The notes under the pieces: model-generated
Told to the model about the DNA's origin: nothing
The model's input: the letters and a program-made list of their open reading frames with translations, nothing else
The model's database searches: none
Source of the DNA: Rhizophagus sp. LPA8_4_AMF
Lineage: Eukaryota; Glomeromycota; Glomeromycetes; Glomerales; Glomeraceae
Length of the DNA: 58,038 nt
Direction: 5' to 3'
Assembly (NCBI GenBank): GCA_021464525.1
Contig: JADRCO010000073.1
Span: 1 to 58,038, forward strand
Shown: positions 23,101 through 34,559 of the stretch, one piece after another
Position numbering within the stretch: position 1 is the first letter of the stretch
Layout: the number at the start of each line of letters is the position of its first letter
Made by a program: the position numbers and the translations under genes

Positions 23101-23694
23101 TTAAAGACCGTTATTTGAGGCTGTAAAAACATATGATAAATCAACAGGACCTTGTATACAAGATAAAATAATTTCTTTCGGATCCCTAACTACAAAAATA
23201 AAGTTATAAATTAATCTTTAAAAAAATTAATCTTTTACAAATAATGAAAATAATGACATACTTATTAGTTGAAAAAGACAAGTTTTTGGTGGTTTATCAA
23301 AATTTTCAGGTGATGATTCTTTATTGCTGTAAATATTTAATCCATAAGTAAATTCATAATTTCCAATTGGTAAAGGGCATTTTTCATTCGTTGTTTCTAC
23401 AATTGAACAAAAATCATCTTTCGTTTCCAGTATTGTTTCATAATTTTCATCGATTATTAAAAATTCTATTGTGGAGCCTTTAAGGATTTCTACATTCCGG
23501 GTTCCATTAAATGTATATGAAGCGCTTTGTCCAATTACTAATGGATTAGGAGATATTAGTATATTTGTTATAGTATTTGGATAAGGTCCTCCTTCACATT
23601 CAATAAATTTTGTTTGATCGGTTTTATCGGATAATAGAGGACTGACTGTAGTTATTGAAAGTGAAAGTAAGATACATAAGATAAAAAAATTCAT
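23101..23694 (-). CDS. Secreted ML-domain (NPC2/PG-PI transfer-like) lipid-binding protein
   Basis: Two exons (23694-23262, 23189-23101), 173 aa. An N-terminal signal peptide (about residues 1-20, MNFFILCILLSLSITTVSP) is followed by the ML fold pattern. This shows ECEGG near the start of the mature protein, ISPNPLVIGQSASYTFNGTR, then DFCSIV, CPLPIGNYEFTYG and a Cys before KTCLFQL. The last exon adds KEIILSCIQGPVDLSYVFTA. ML proteins bind a single lipid or sterol in a beta-sandwich pocket; fungal ones are secreted or vacuolar. The ligand is not predictable here. The gene converges on the M16 gene with 87 bp between stops, and diverges from the GT69 gene over 246 bp. Confidence 0.8.
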
Positions 23695-23940
23695 GACGGT
23701 AAAGCGGGTATATTGGGATTGAAAATGTAGGCTGGCCGGTTGGTTGATAAATCTTCATCATGCGTTATGTGGCACAAAATGTTAGTAAAATGAATAGTTC
23801 CGATTAAGGCAAAAGCATTTATGAGGACATCGATAATTTAATTTAAAATTAACAGTTAAAAACGAAAATGATCAGGATAAATTTTTTGGCTGGACACCAT
23901 ACGAGAAATTTAAACAAAAATAAAAAAGTCTTGCAAACTA

Positions 23941-25454
23941 ATGATGCAGTTATATCTGTCGGTTAAGAGACGGATAGTTGGGCGGAAAAAGCTGGGAAGA
24001 GTAATTTTAATAGTGATATTGTTAGTGACGCTGTGGAAGTTGTGGAGGTAAGTTTGAGGATATATAAATATATACAGTCAGAACTCGATATACCGATATT
24101 CGATATACCGATACACTATTAAAAACCACTTGATATACCGATAAAATTTTAAATTCCCACTATATGTGAGGACATATAAATATCGGTATAATTTGATATA
24201 ACGATATTTTTTAAATTTTTTCATGAGTCCCGACATATCGTTATATAAAGGTTTGACTGTAAGTGATATTTTCATGCATTCCAACTTGTCTAATATTTAA
24301 GTAGTATAACCGCCTTGCCACCAAACGACGTATCGCAACGAAAGATATTTATTGCAGCAAATTTTTATAACAATGAAAATATATTGCCAAATTTCAGTGA
24401 GCAACTGTTGGAACTTGTGCAAATATTGGGATCAGAGAACGTTTACATATCAATATTCGAGAATGGTGAGTTTGCATATTTAAAGAATGTAATCTTTCGA
24501 GTTAATTTGCAATATTAACTTATAATGCACACAGGCAGTAAAGACAACACCAAACTCTTTCTCCAAACCCTTCAATCCACTCTTAATAGTATAGACATAG
24601 CAAACACCATAATTATAGACGACACGCCAAAATATTATATTAGTAGGAGAATACCTTATTTAGTCAACTTACGAAATAGAGTGCTAGAACCATTACTTGA
24701 ACAAGCAGAGAAAGGAAATCATTTTGATAAAGTTCTATTTTTCAATGATATAATATGGACAGTATCAGACATTTTAACATTGTTGAGGACAAATGGATAT
24801 AATTATGATGCTGCATGTGCCATGGATTTCTACTGGACCTTTTATGACACTTTTGCCACAAGAGAACTACCATCACCTAACATAAGCTATCCCTGGCCTC
24901 CTACTCCATATTATCCCTTCTTCTATGACACAACAGCCCAACAGCAAATATACAACGGCGAATCAGTGCAAGTATTCAGTTGCTGGAATGGTGTGGTGAT
25001 TATGAATGCCGAACCGTTTGTGAAACACGGTATAAAGTTTCGAGCACTGATGCCGCAAGATAAGGAATTACCTTTTGAGGCGAGCGAGTGTTGTTTAATT
25101 TTTAGTGATTTCAGAAAGGTTGGGTATGATAAAGTGTTTATCAATCCAAACGTGAAAGTGTGTATAAATTTTATATGAAATGCATGGATTATTTCTTTTC
25201 TTGTCATTATTACAACAAAAAAGTCAATCTGAAATTCTTCTTTGTTTCGCGATATCATTCAGGTTTCCTACGTATACCGTTTTTACCTTTGGTCTAACTA
25301 CTTTCTTTCACTTCTCGACCGATTCTTTTTTCGATACTTCAACCATCCAACACCGCCGTCATTATTCTCTTATGAGGGGATACGAATGCAAGAGGTGATG
25401 AAGGATGCAGAGAGATTCAATGTGACGAAATTGGATAGAATTTGCGTGCAATAA
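23941..25454 (+). CDS. GT69 alpha-1,3-mannosyltransferase (CMT1/CAP59-like)
   Basis: Four exons: 23941-24047, 24302-24465, 24535-25157, 25263-25454; 361 aa. Exon 1 gives a short basic cytosolic tail and one transmembrane anchor (about residues 19-36, LGRVILIVILLVTLWKLW), the type II topology of Golgi glycosyltransferases. The catalytic part has RKIFIAANFYNNENILPNF, VYISIFENGSKDNTK, RRIPYLVNLRN, KVLFFNDIIWTVSD, YDAACAMDFYW, GESVQVFSCWNGVVIMNAEP and SECCLIFSDFRK. These are CMT1/CAP59 (GT69) features. Cryptococcal members add mannose to capsule or cell-wall glycans; in this fungus a wall or glycoprotein role is likely but inferred. Intron 1 (24048-24301) contains a complete 185-bp MITE. The frame is intact. 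Confidence 0.9.
24075..24259. mobile_element. 185-bp MITE with TA target duplication, family copy 1
   Basis: The ends are imperfect inverted repeats (left CAGTCAGAACTCGATATACC, right the complement of CAGTCAAACCTTTATATAAC), flanked by TA on both sides (24073-24074 and 24260-24261). A TA duplication and CAGT-type ends suggest a Tc1/mariner- or pogo-like source. The interior repeats CGATATACCGATA-type motifs and holds no transposase. It lies wholly inside intron 1 of the GT69 gene. Related copies are at 52482-52625 and 55562-55704. Confidence 0.8.
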
Positions 25455-25734
25455 GAAGTATTCTGGTGATTTTAGTAATATATATTGATGAAATGTTAAT
25501 ATTAAGCCCATGTAGAAGATAAAGTGTAGCATTTTTTTATTAAGGCTAGCGATATTGACTCATTATTACATGGTAAAACAAAAATCTCGAGTCACGTGAA
25601 TGTGACTTTTTAATAACAAAAAAAAACCAACTCTCGGATTTATTATAAAATCTATCTTTATTTTGTAATGAAATCTAGAGAAAAAAAATTTTCTTATACC
25701 GAAAAAAATTGGTATTTAATAGGTTCAAGTCTTT

Positions 25735-25758
25735 CATCATCATCATCATCATCATCAT
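25735..25758. repeat. (CAT)8 microsatellite
   Basis: Eight perfect CAT units in the spacer between the convergent GT69 and GCR1_C genes. A TCACGTGA palindrome lies nearby at 25592-25599. Confidence 0.9.
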
Positions 25759-25812
25759 TGCTATCATTATTGAAACAATAAATAATTCCTTTTCATGAAT
25801 CTGAGAAACAAA

Positions 25813-27063
25813 TTATTCTTGCTCGATTATTTTTTTCTTTCCATGAAAATTATCGGCCAACCAACTCAATTTGTTTGAACCCATCGTTTTTTCCATTTCA
25901 TCGATTGCCTTATCCAACCCTATATCGACTGCTCTGAGTTTAATCATTTTAATAAGCTTCTTTCTTGCGGCCAAGTTAACACTATTATTAATTTGCCATT
26001 TATTACCATAAGTTTCTATTAGTGAAACAATTGAAGGATTATCACCAATTCCAAAATTCCATTCATTCCAAACATCAAATACAGTATCAAGAGTATCGAT
26101 ATCAGGAATACGGTGATACTTTGGTCTTGTTGCTATAAATTCATTGTTTTCTGTACTAAATTGTGATTCGTAACTAGCGGGAAAAGAGTTGGTCAAATTG
26201 CCAGGTGGATTATTTGAATCGTCTAAACCACACATATCATTTCTAGTATGAATAAATGTCGGAGAGGGAGAATTATCGGTTGATGCTGCAGAATGATATA
26301 TCGACGATCCAGGCATATTATAAAGATTCGTTCTCAAGTCATTTACTTGTGACCCCTGTGTTGCCGCTAAGTTAGAATATCTAGATGAACCAATTGCATT
26401 AGAAGAGCCGTTGGAGGTTTGATGATATCTTGAACCTGATAAATCGCCCATAGGTGATATGATCTTGCGTGAAGAACTGGCTGTTGCAGGAGTTTGTGTA
26501 ACTGGATTTAACGCATTTGTTCTCGCATATGGCCCATTCGAAGGATCCAAATTGTTTAAATTATCAGATGAATTTACTGGTGTTGTACTTAAATTGGATG
26601 CACCTACTCTTAGTCGATTCTCCGAATTATCCAACTGAGAAGGAACAGTCATTTCATTTATAGGTAAAATATCAGTTGTGACATAAGTAGTTGTATTAGA
26701 ATTATCTGCACTGTTTTTAGTGATACTCGTCATTGTTATTGTAATCCTCGTAGTGGTCGTAGCTGAAAGTTGTTGTTCGTTCACCTGTGGTGGCATCTGT
26801 CTGTCAGATGACGATTGTTGAATATTACTTGGATTATTAAATGAAGGAATTGATGCTGGGGGTATATGGATTTCTGGACGCATTGGAATTTCATTTCTTC
26901 GTATTGAAATAATTCTTGGTCGGGTTGAAGCATGTCTTACAGGAAGAATATCTTCGTCAGAACTGTCAACCTGTTGAACATATTTTTTCTTTTTAGGTGG
27001 CCTCCCTTTTCTTTTAATTTTGTTCTGATTATTCCGCTGAATATTGTTCGATTTTTTAGGCAT
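25813..27063 (-). CDS. GCR1_C-domain transcription factor with AT-hook-like N-terminus
   Basis: Single exon, 416 aa. Residues about 16-27 (KRKGRPPKKKKY) resemble an AT-hook around the core GRP. Residues 30-310 are Ser/Asn/Thr-rich and look disordered. The C-terminal ~75 residues carry DTVFDVWNEWNFGIGDNPS, then SIVSLIETYGNKWQ and RKKLIKMIK. This is the pattern of the GCR1_C DNA-binding domain (W-x-EW-x-G, PS-x2-L, YG-x2-W). GCR1-like proteins in fungi activate transcription; target genes here are unknown. A TCACATGA palindrome (27119-27126) lies about 56 bp upstream of the start. Confidence 0.83.
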   Translation of the reverse strand: MPKKSNNIQRNNQNKIKRKGRPPKKKKYVQQVDSSDEDILPVRHASTRPRIISIRRNEIPMRPEIHIPPASIPSFNNPSNIQQSSSDRQMPPQVNEQQLSATTTTRITITMTSITKNSADNSNTTTYVTTDILPINEMTVPSQLDNSENRLRVGASNLSTTPVNSSDNLNNLDPSNGPYARTNALNPVTQTPATASSSRKIISPMGDLSGSRYHQTSNGSSNAIGSSRYSNLAATQGSQVNDLRTNLYNMPGSSIYHSAASTDNSPSPTFIHTRNDMCGLDDSNNPPGNLTNSFPASYESQFSTENNEFIATRPKYHRIPDIDTLDTVFDVWNEWNFGIGDNPSIVSLIETYGNKWQINNSVNLAARKKLIKMIKLRAVDIGLDKAIDEMEKTMGSNKLSWLADNFHGKKKIIEQE

Positions 27064-28162
27064 TTTAATTAAGGAAGCTGATAAAGCGCGATTGATTCAT
27101 GAAGTAAATAACGGAAGATCACATGATCTTATGTAAGATTATTACCATTGGCTGTTGTAAGTGGAAAAATATGATGACACGTAAAGATTAAAATTAACAA
27201 AGCATGAAGAAAATTATAACATATTAAATAAAAAAACATTTCTCTATTAAAAAATTCTGTTCATTACTTTACATTCAAATGTATTTAACTTTTCAACTTT
27301 TAGTCGTTCTTATTTAAGTTCACAGATAGAAAGAACTTTCGTAAGGGATAAAATAATGAGGCTGAACTTCACACACTTTTTTTTACAGCAGATTTCTTTT
27401 CTCTCTAGCTTATTTCTACAATTATTGATCAAATAGTGTTATCCATTTGACCAGTTTTGCGTGGATTTTTCTCTAATTACTTGTCACATGAAAATTTGCT
27501 GTGCCAGGCGACTCGCCCATCGTTAATACTTTGATTCTTGATTGTTTCATTTTCATCTTTAATTGGGATATTATATTTTTGCATGTCAAGAATGTCTAGA
27601 AAATATACCGTACGTATTCTAAGAAATGTGTTCTCTATAGCATAAAATCATGAGACTTGGCCCACTTCGTGTTACTATCGTATTACATATATGCGGGTCA
27701 AAGAAAGTGATACATACATGATAAGGTACAGTACTTACTTTTGTCTCTCTCTAGTCTATAAGTCTATACGTTCCGGCTTTTCATCATGTTCATAAAATGT
27801 GTCAACTATAGGTTTGACCTGGTAGCTTTTTCTTCATAAAACTCGTATCAAATATAAAAGCAAATTTATATATAAAATCTTGTTCGTAATATTCGCTATT
27901 AAGGACTATTCATCTGTTTAATAAATATAATGATAACGTTATTTCATCTAGTGTATATTCATTTTATAGTCGAGAAAAAACAAGGGCTTGCAGGAATAAA
28001 TAATATGCACATATTACATTTGATTTGTTTACAATATATTCTTAACAACAGCTAAATCAAAAATATTCAGTTTATTATTCAATTTCAACCTACATCTTAT
28101 ATTAAAAAATATAAGATATAAAATACCAAAATGTACATTATATAATATTACTAACTGACAAC
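27064..28162. promoter_or_regulatory. Upstream region of the GCR1_C gene; no gene
   Basis: 1.1 kb between the GCR1_C start and the end of the next minus-strand gene. TCACATGA occurs at 27119-27126 and 27484-27491. I see no coding signal. Confidence 0.45.
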
Positions 28163-31100
28163 TTATTTGTGCTCGTCATTACGAGGTTTTTTATATGAGA
28201 AAACACTTGTTGCCTTTGGCGATACCGTTCTTTTTACACCACTGTTTTTCAATTCTTCTTGTTCTTCTTTCCATCTAATTAATAAATCTTGGTATTCACT
28301 TTTCGACTTTTCACCCCTCTCTAACCAAGGCTATACATAACAAAAGAAATTATATCATGCATTACTATAGTCTTAAAAAACAATAAATTTTACGATAACT
28401 TACTCTTTTCTCCTCATTCGACATCTTTTTCCATATTTCGGCAGCATAGGCTATTGTACCGCTGATAGGTAATTTTTCATTCCTTACTTTTGCACACATA
28501 TCTCCACAAAAGAAACTAAACCCATTTGCTGGTCTTCGTGGTCTTCCATCTTCATAATATTTATCAAGGTTCAAGTGTTTCTGGGGGTTAGATGTAGTGG
28601 TAATATCGTCCCCTTCATCTTCCCCTTTTCTTGTTCTTAATGTCCTTTTAGAGGAGGTTTGAGATTGTTTCTTCTTTGAAGGACTGTTTGATGTAGTGGG
28701 TGTAGTTGAAATATTAGAAGAATCAGGATCAACTTTCGTTCGTTGACGAAGATTAGCACTAGGTGGCCTATTACTTCTTGTATTATGCCACCTTTTTGGA
28801 TTTGGTTGTTTCAAGATCGTTGACCTGCACTTAAAATTCTTATCGCCTGGATCGTCGGAGGGTATATCCATGTCTTCATCGTCGAATTCTATTTCAGATG
28901 ATGTCTCAATTTGTGCATTTTCTCCATTTTCCAAATCTGCTTTTTCCTCATCCGAATTGTTTTTGCCCTTGTTTTCATTATCATCTAATATAAAAAATTA
29001 ACAATCAATCAATTAATTAATTCAATGTGTTTCATTTCCTAGTAAAATCTTTTTTATCTCATACCTTGTCTGTTCATATCAGCGATACCGAGCATATTAG
29101 CTATCATATCCCACTTGTAAGTAGTAGGAGGATCTATCCTAATCACTGTCCCTTCTGGTAATAGTCTTTGTAATTCATCATATGCATTAACCGCCTTTTT
29201 TGTTATCTCATCAAATTCTAAGAGTAAATTGTCAAGCTTTTGTTTTAAAAAACATTATATACATATATTATTATTAGTTAAATTAATGCTTATACTGAAT
29301 GTCAATATTATCTAAAATATTACTTACTTTATGATATTTTTCTACTATTTCTTTTGATAAATCGCTAAAATTAAGTATTTCTTCTACCATTTCCACCTTA
29401 TCAATCTTTTTAACAGGTTGAGGTGATTGTGTGACATTACTAGTTGACTGATCAGTTGGTTGAATTATATGGTTAAATGGTCTTTGAATTTCGTTAGATT
29501 GAGTCTCTGCAGCATTATATTGATTTGATTGACGAGAAGTTTCATTTATCTGATTTGTAAATTGAGTCATCAAATTAGTAAGAAGGTCTGTGTGACTAGT
29601 CTCAGGTACTTGACTGGTCATTTCATTTTCAATAGGTTTACTTGAAGACGCATCCGCTTGGTTTTTAGTTTTTATAACCTTATCAGCGGGTATGGCTACC
29701 TTTTTTCCTTTGTCTTTAATTTTAGGTGAAACTTGAGTCTCTAATTCATCATTTTTCTTTTTTTCTATTTCCATTTTTTCAGATGAAGTAGCTTCTTCAC
29801 TTTTTTCTATTATATCCATTTTGGAAGTTATATTTTCATCTTTATTTTTGTGATCTTGTTCAGACATGTTTACTTGATCTAATTCCATATTATCACTTTT
29901 ATCCTCCTCCGTATTAATTGTTGATAAACTAGGATATTCAGTACTTTTATTATAGTCATTATCAATATCCATAACTTGAACCTCGTTATTAATCTTATTA
30001 ACAGCATCATCCCTAGTTAAATTTTGTATTAAATCCACAGGTTCTTCAACAACATCAACATTCTTAAGTTGTACCTCCGTGTTTTGAAATATGTCTTTAG
30101 GTTTTTCAGCTTGTTCTTTCTGAACAATTTCTTGTATTTTGGGGTCATTATTATCAAATTGATTCTTCTCTTGATCTTGACCTTTTTTTAAGACTACAGA
30201 ATCTTTAACTAATAGTGTTAAATTATTATCATCATCAATCTTATCATTAAATTGTTCTTGTTGCTTTTCACTAGTTTTTCCCGAGTTTTCATTTGTAGAA
30301 TTATTGTTAAATAATTGATTTTGTTGGACAAGATTTTTTTTTACAATTGCGGAATATTTCTTAATTATTTTAGAATTATTAATTAGCCGTTTATTCAGAT
30401 CTTTTTTTACTACTATAGTATCTACTTCAGATTTTCCTAAAGGATTTTCAATAACAACTTGCTTATGTGACTGTTTTTCTTCAGTTACATGATTTTTAAC
30501 ACCTTCTTTAAACTTATCATCTATTACTCGTTTATTAACTTAAATAAAATTATTTATAATTAGAATAATAGAATAAATTTTAAAACACAATGAGAATACT
30601 TGCTGAAATTCACCTTTTTCGGACTTAATATAAAAAGAATTTGATACTTTTGCCGGTAATGATGAGGATTTATTCATAAAAGTAGACTCTTTAACTAAAT
30701 TCGTATCATATGCATTCATCATGTCGACATTGTTACTTAGTTTAAAAATGTTTTTTGCTGACGTATTAAGAGACTGTTTATCTGCTTGAGATAATAACCT
30801 ATTTTTATATCCAGTACTCTTTAATTCAAATTTAATTTTATCATGTTTTTCTAATTTTGTCGGTTCATTATTAACATTATTACTTGTAGGTGATTTATTC
30901 ATTGAAGATTTCAAAAAAAATCCATTCGTTTGTTTAGATGAAGTCGATAAAGTAACTTGAGAAGATGTATTAGATAAAGGAGGTGAGGAAGATGTTTTGG
31001 AAAGGTTATTCATAGTGTTTTCCGGAAGCGGACAAGGAGGCAATTTAGAACCTTGGAAATTAAATGGAGGAGAAGGAGGTTGAGTCTGTACACAAGATAT

Positions 31101-31388
31101 TTTTGATGGTATCGTCGAATTTACAGATGGTTTAGTACTGAATTCATTAATATGATCACTTCTATTGTTAGAAGATTGTAAGGAACCGTTTTCACTTTGA
31201 GGTGAGAGTGATGTTGAAAAAATTTTTTTATCGTTATCTAATAATTTATCTTTATTCTCATTCATATTTGAAGAATTTGATGATTTTGAACACTGATTAT
31301 ATATAGCCGTTTCAATATAATTGTAATATCTTTCAGAAGAGTCAGAATCTAACTCCATATCGGATCCGTCATATTCATCCAAGGACAT
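28163..31388 (-). CDS. Large HMG-box protein with long disordered N-terminus
   Basis: Five exons on the minus strand: 31388-30614, 30538-29328, 29236-29065, 28984-28404, 28330-28163; 968 aa, phases consistent. The first ~650 residues are Ser/Asn/Lys/Glu-rich, acidic in patches, with no recognisable domain. Exon 3 encodes a compact segment (about 662-719) with LLLEFDEITKKAVNAYDELQ and TTYKWDMIANMLGI. The HMG box spans the last intron, about residues 865-935: GRPRRPANGFSFFCGDMCAK, then IAYAAEIWKKMSNEEKR and PWLERGEKSKSEYQDL. Unlike the MATA-type gene at 4812, the box is C-terminal and closer to the non-sequence-specific/NHP6 type. A chromatin role is likely; no orthologue is recognised. Confidence 0.82.
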
Positions 31389-32153
31389 CCTTTGTTATCT
31401 TAAAAATGAGAATTTTTTTCAACCACAATAACATATTTTATTATTATTTTTAAAGGAAAAAAAAAAAAAGAATGAAACCGATATTAAATAAACTAAAACA
31501 AACTTCATACCTATTAAATAAAGATATAAAAAAATTCTTAGAAGAGGTAAACTAAGTATAAAACTTTAACTATTTTTAAAGAAGGGTCAGAGGGAACAAA
31601 ATTTCACAATAAAGAAAAATTTCGGGGTGCTGATTTATGCGAACTGTTTACTGTGTAACTATAGTTATGCCATGTTACCGAGGTTCAATGGATCATGAGC
31701 AATTTAGGGTGAATTATGATGACGATCGTGTAGACGTGTATGTAAAAATCACGTAATCACGTGAGAATAATTTAACCCAAAAATGGAAAATAATTTTATT
31801 TTTAATTCTCCAAATATAATACTGTATACAATTAAAAATATTTTATATTCATCGACTTTAGATTACCGTAACATCATCAGAGAATCTAGTAGTGTTTTTT
31901 TGCATATTATAAGAGGGTCTTTTTAATCGGTTATATCTTTCTATTTTGTAATTTGAAAATATTTTAAATATAGTATCATTTAATTACATCACATTAATAT
32001 ATCCGGATCATCTTTTATATATTTATAAAAGTAATTATAATATAAATATAAAAGCCGAGTCATTATTATGGAATTATCATCGTATTTATTATGATATATT
32101 AATTAAAGATCATACGTTTATGAATGATAAAAGGAAGCCCAGAAAATTTGTAT
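31389..32153. other. Upstream spacer of the large HMG-box gene
   Basis: AT-rich; a TCACGTGA palindrome is at 31757-31764. No coding signal is seen. Confidence 0.45.
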
Positions 32154-32634
32154 TCAAATCTCATTTCTACTCTCTACCAATACAAACAACATTTTTAGAA
32201 GACTAGAAATTCGAATACCAATAATAAAGCAAAATGAAGCCAAAAAAATCGTTTCAATCATATCCTTATCCGGGTCATATGTTAAATTGACCAAATTAAT
32301 CGTAAAAGCGATACTAGCCAAATGACTAAATAAATTCACTAAAAGTTTCTATTATTATTATTATATGATAAATATATATATAAACGAAATTAATATAGAT
32401 TAAACATTTAAAAGAAAAAGATATATATTTTTAAACAAAACATACCCATTTTTTACGCTCTTCCAATATTCCTTCCAAATAAGAGACTTTCGTCAAATCG
32501 TCAGGAAAGTTTTCATAAATTATCCTCTGATTCTGATTCAACCTTTTATATGTTTTATGTAACTCTCTATTGAAAGTCGAGTTTGAAAACAGAATAGTAT
32601 TAGGAGAAGTTGAAGTCGGAATGTCAGTCGACAT
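32154..32634 (-). CDS. Small two-exon membrane protein, unrecognised
   Basis: Exons 32634-32446 and 32348-32154, joined in phase 0 (KKW|KLLVNLF), 127 aa. The N-terminal ~60 residues are soluble and helical (FNRELHKTYKRLNQNQRIIY, then YLEGILEERKKW). The C-terminal half holds two hydrophobic stretches, about residues 67-82 (NLFSHLASIAFTINLV) and 93-120 (ETIFLASFCFIIGIR ... LLKMLFVLV), probably two membrane helices. I do not recognise the family. The acceptor was fixed by phase, since the next AG downstream would give an immediate stop. Confidence 0.6.
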
Positions 32635-33469
32635 ATTTAAGAGAAAGTTTAAAGAAAAAGTTTTTCACGTACAATAAGGAAAAAACTGACATTTTAAATT
32701 TAATGATATCGGATCAATATCAAATCATTGATTGTTACGTTGTTGAATGGCGCAGTAAAATTTACAAGCCGTAATATCATATCCACATGACTACCATTCA
32801 TAACTGGATGATGCGATTTTAAATTTTTTCATGCCAATAATTGTAAATAAAACAGTAGATAGAGAGATAAAAAGTATATTATATATTAAGTCATTAACAA
32901 AAACTTTGCATAAGTTTATAATAGGAATGCAAAACAATTACTTTAAATCACTCCAAATTTGCATATTCTTTTCTTACAAGATGACAAATTTTGTCTTTTC
33001 TATATATCAATTTGGCCTGATTTAGCATCATTCAATTCTAAGTTTCGGGTATCTCCTATATTTTTAGGGTACATTGAAAATCATGACATTTTTAACCGAA
33101 ATTTTTAATCAAAAAAAAAATAAAATTTTTTGAATGTTGTTGACTAAAAATATTTTTAATGGTAATACTATTGAATTTGGTCTAGTTTAGACTGTGGCGT
33201 CATCTAATAATATAGTTAGTTTCTTTAGTAAATAATTCTATATTCTATTTTGTTATTTACAAAATTAGAATTTAAAGTTCCACTAAAAAATGAAATTTTA
33301 TTTAATTCTTAATAAATGTAGAATAGCTGAAAAGTAACGAAACCTTTGCTTTTTATTAATACATATTAAAGTCCTAAAATTCTTAAAGAATTATTTATAC
33401 CATAAAGAAAGATTCCATCAGGGCAATAAAAATTTTGCGGACAGATAACTTTATTATTCGCACATATCA
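32635..33469. other. Intergenic region
   Basis: AT-rich spacer with no supported gene or element. A minus-strand frame containing ICANNKVICPQNFYCPDG (about 33390-33460) is short and unsupported. Confidence 0.4.
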
Positions 33470-34089
33470 TTAATGTTGGCCACCTATTAGTAGACATAAT
33501 TAAGATATAATTACAAATAAAAAATGGTGTTACTATATGGATGCAAATATAGATAGCGAAGTTAATGACATACCTTCGAAGAGAATATACGAATAATAAT
33601 GAGTACAGTTAATGTTCGTTAGTCCATGAGCATTTTCCTTATATATAGTAATTATAATTGCGTCAATTCTGGCTTTTCTCTGGAAAAGAATAAATAATAA
33701 GCTACATAGTATACTAGATAGTCATTGCTTCGATGCAAACGATTTCTTTAGTAGAACTACGTTCTATCCAAAACATTCAAACATTTCCAACAAAACTGGG
33801 CTCTGCCGTCAGATCAAGCTTGATAACTGATCCATAAACGCTTTCACTTCCAACGATTGTCCCAATATTTTTGCTAGTTTCATCGTCTGACAATATTCCA
33901 TATCTTGATTTGTTTCACAACAGTGATCCATGAAAAACATTTCAGTGACTTCTTTATAAGAAAGAAACGGATAACACGAATTATACTTGGAGAATACAAT
34001 ATGTATGCAAATACTTGTTCTTTTGGAACTAACTCCGTGAGAACTTCACAAAATGTATAAATATTACAAATTAGTAAGGAAAAATACAT
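33470..34089 (-). CDS. Tentative spliced gene, family unknown, 5' end unresolved
   Basis: Three minus-strand blocks join in phase. About 33922-33783 contains ILSDDETSKNIGTIVGSESV then YGSVIKLDLTAEPSFVGN. Next is 33679-33574 (RKARIDAIIITIYKENAHG, LTNINCTHYYSYILFE). A 14-nt terminal exon, 33483-33470, ends GGQH. Further upstream, 34089-34028 is open from an ATG with a hydrophobic start (MYFSLLICNIYTFCEVL) and a possible GTATTT donor, but I could not join it in phase, so the 5' structure is open. The residues look like real protein and the phases of the last two introns fit. It could equally be a decayed gene. Confidence 0.4.
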
Positions 34090-34559
34090 AGCATCTTTAT
34101 CATATTCACGCTATTCTATCTTGCCTTTGTGTTAAGAATGTTTATCGGAGATTAAGTTTGTTTTCGCATCTTCGATCATGTAAAGAACCCTAGATCCAAT
34201 GTCCGTACAGCAAAGTCAAAGTCAAATGACTGAAATGACCGCTAAATGACATATGATTATGAATAATGGCAAATGATCACTGGATAAAACATCATAGGGC
34301 GCAACAATTCTTTCAGGTAAAGGGTGGGAACTCATTTGAAAAATGGATAAACATCTTTACATTACATGGAGGGTAACATAACGGAGGACAACAAAGTGAA
34401 AGAGAAAGAGCTTTATAGTAAAGTGTGTTATTGCAGGCATCAAAATTATCGTTGATAAAGTGAAAGAAAAAAGTGTTGTTCTGAATGTTAATACAATTTC
34501 TCTCGTAACCTGGCAACAATATTGGCAAGGGATGACGAGTAGTGGCGGTAAGGATGTCA

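Noticed and set aside
24078-24284. 68-codon minus-strand frame rich in Tyr/Arg/Ile
   Set aside because: Translation of the MITE's CGATATACC repeats. The frame at 52485-52676 has the same origin in copy 2.
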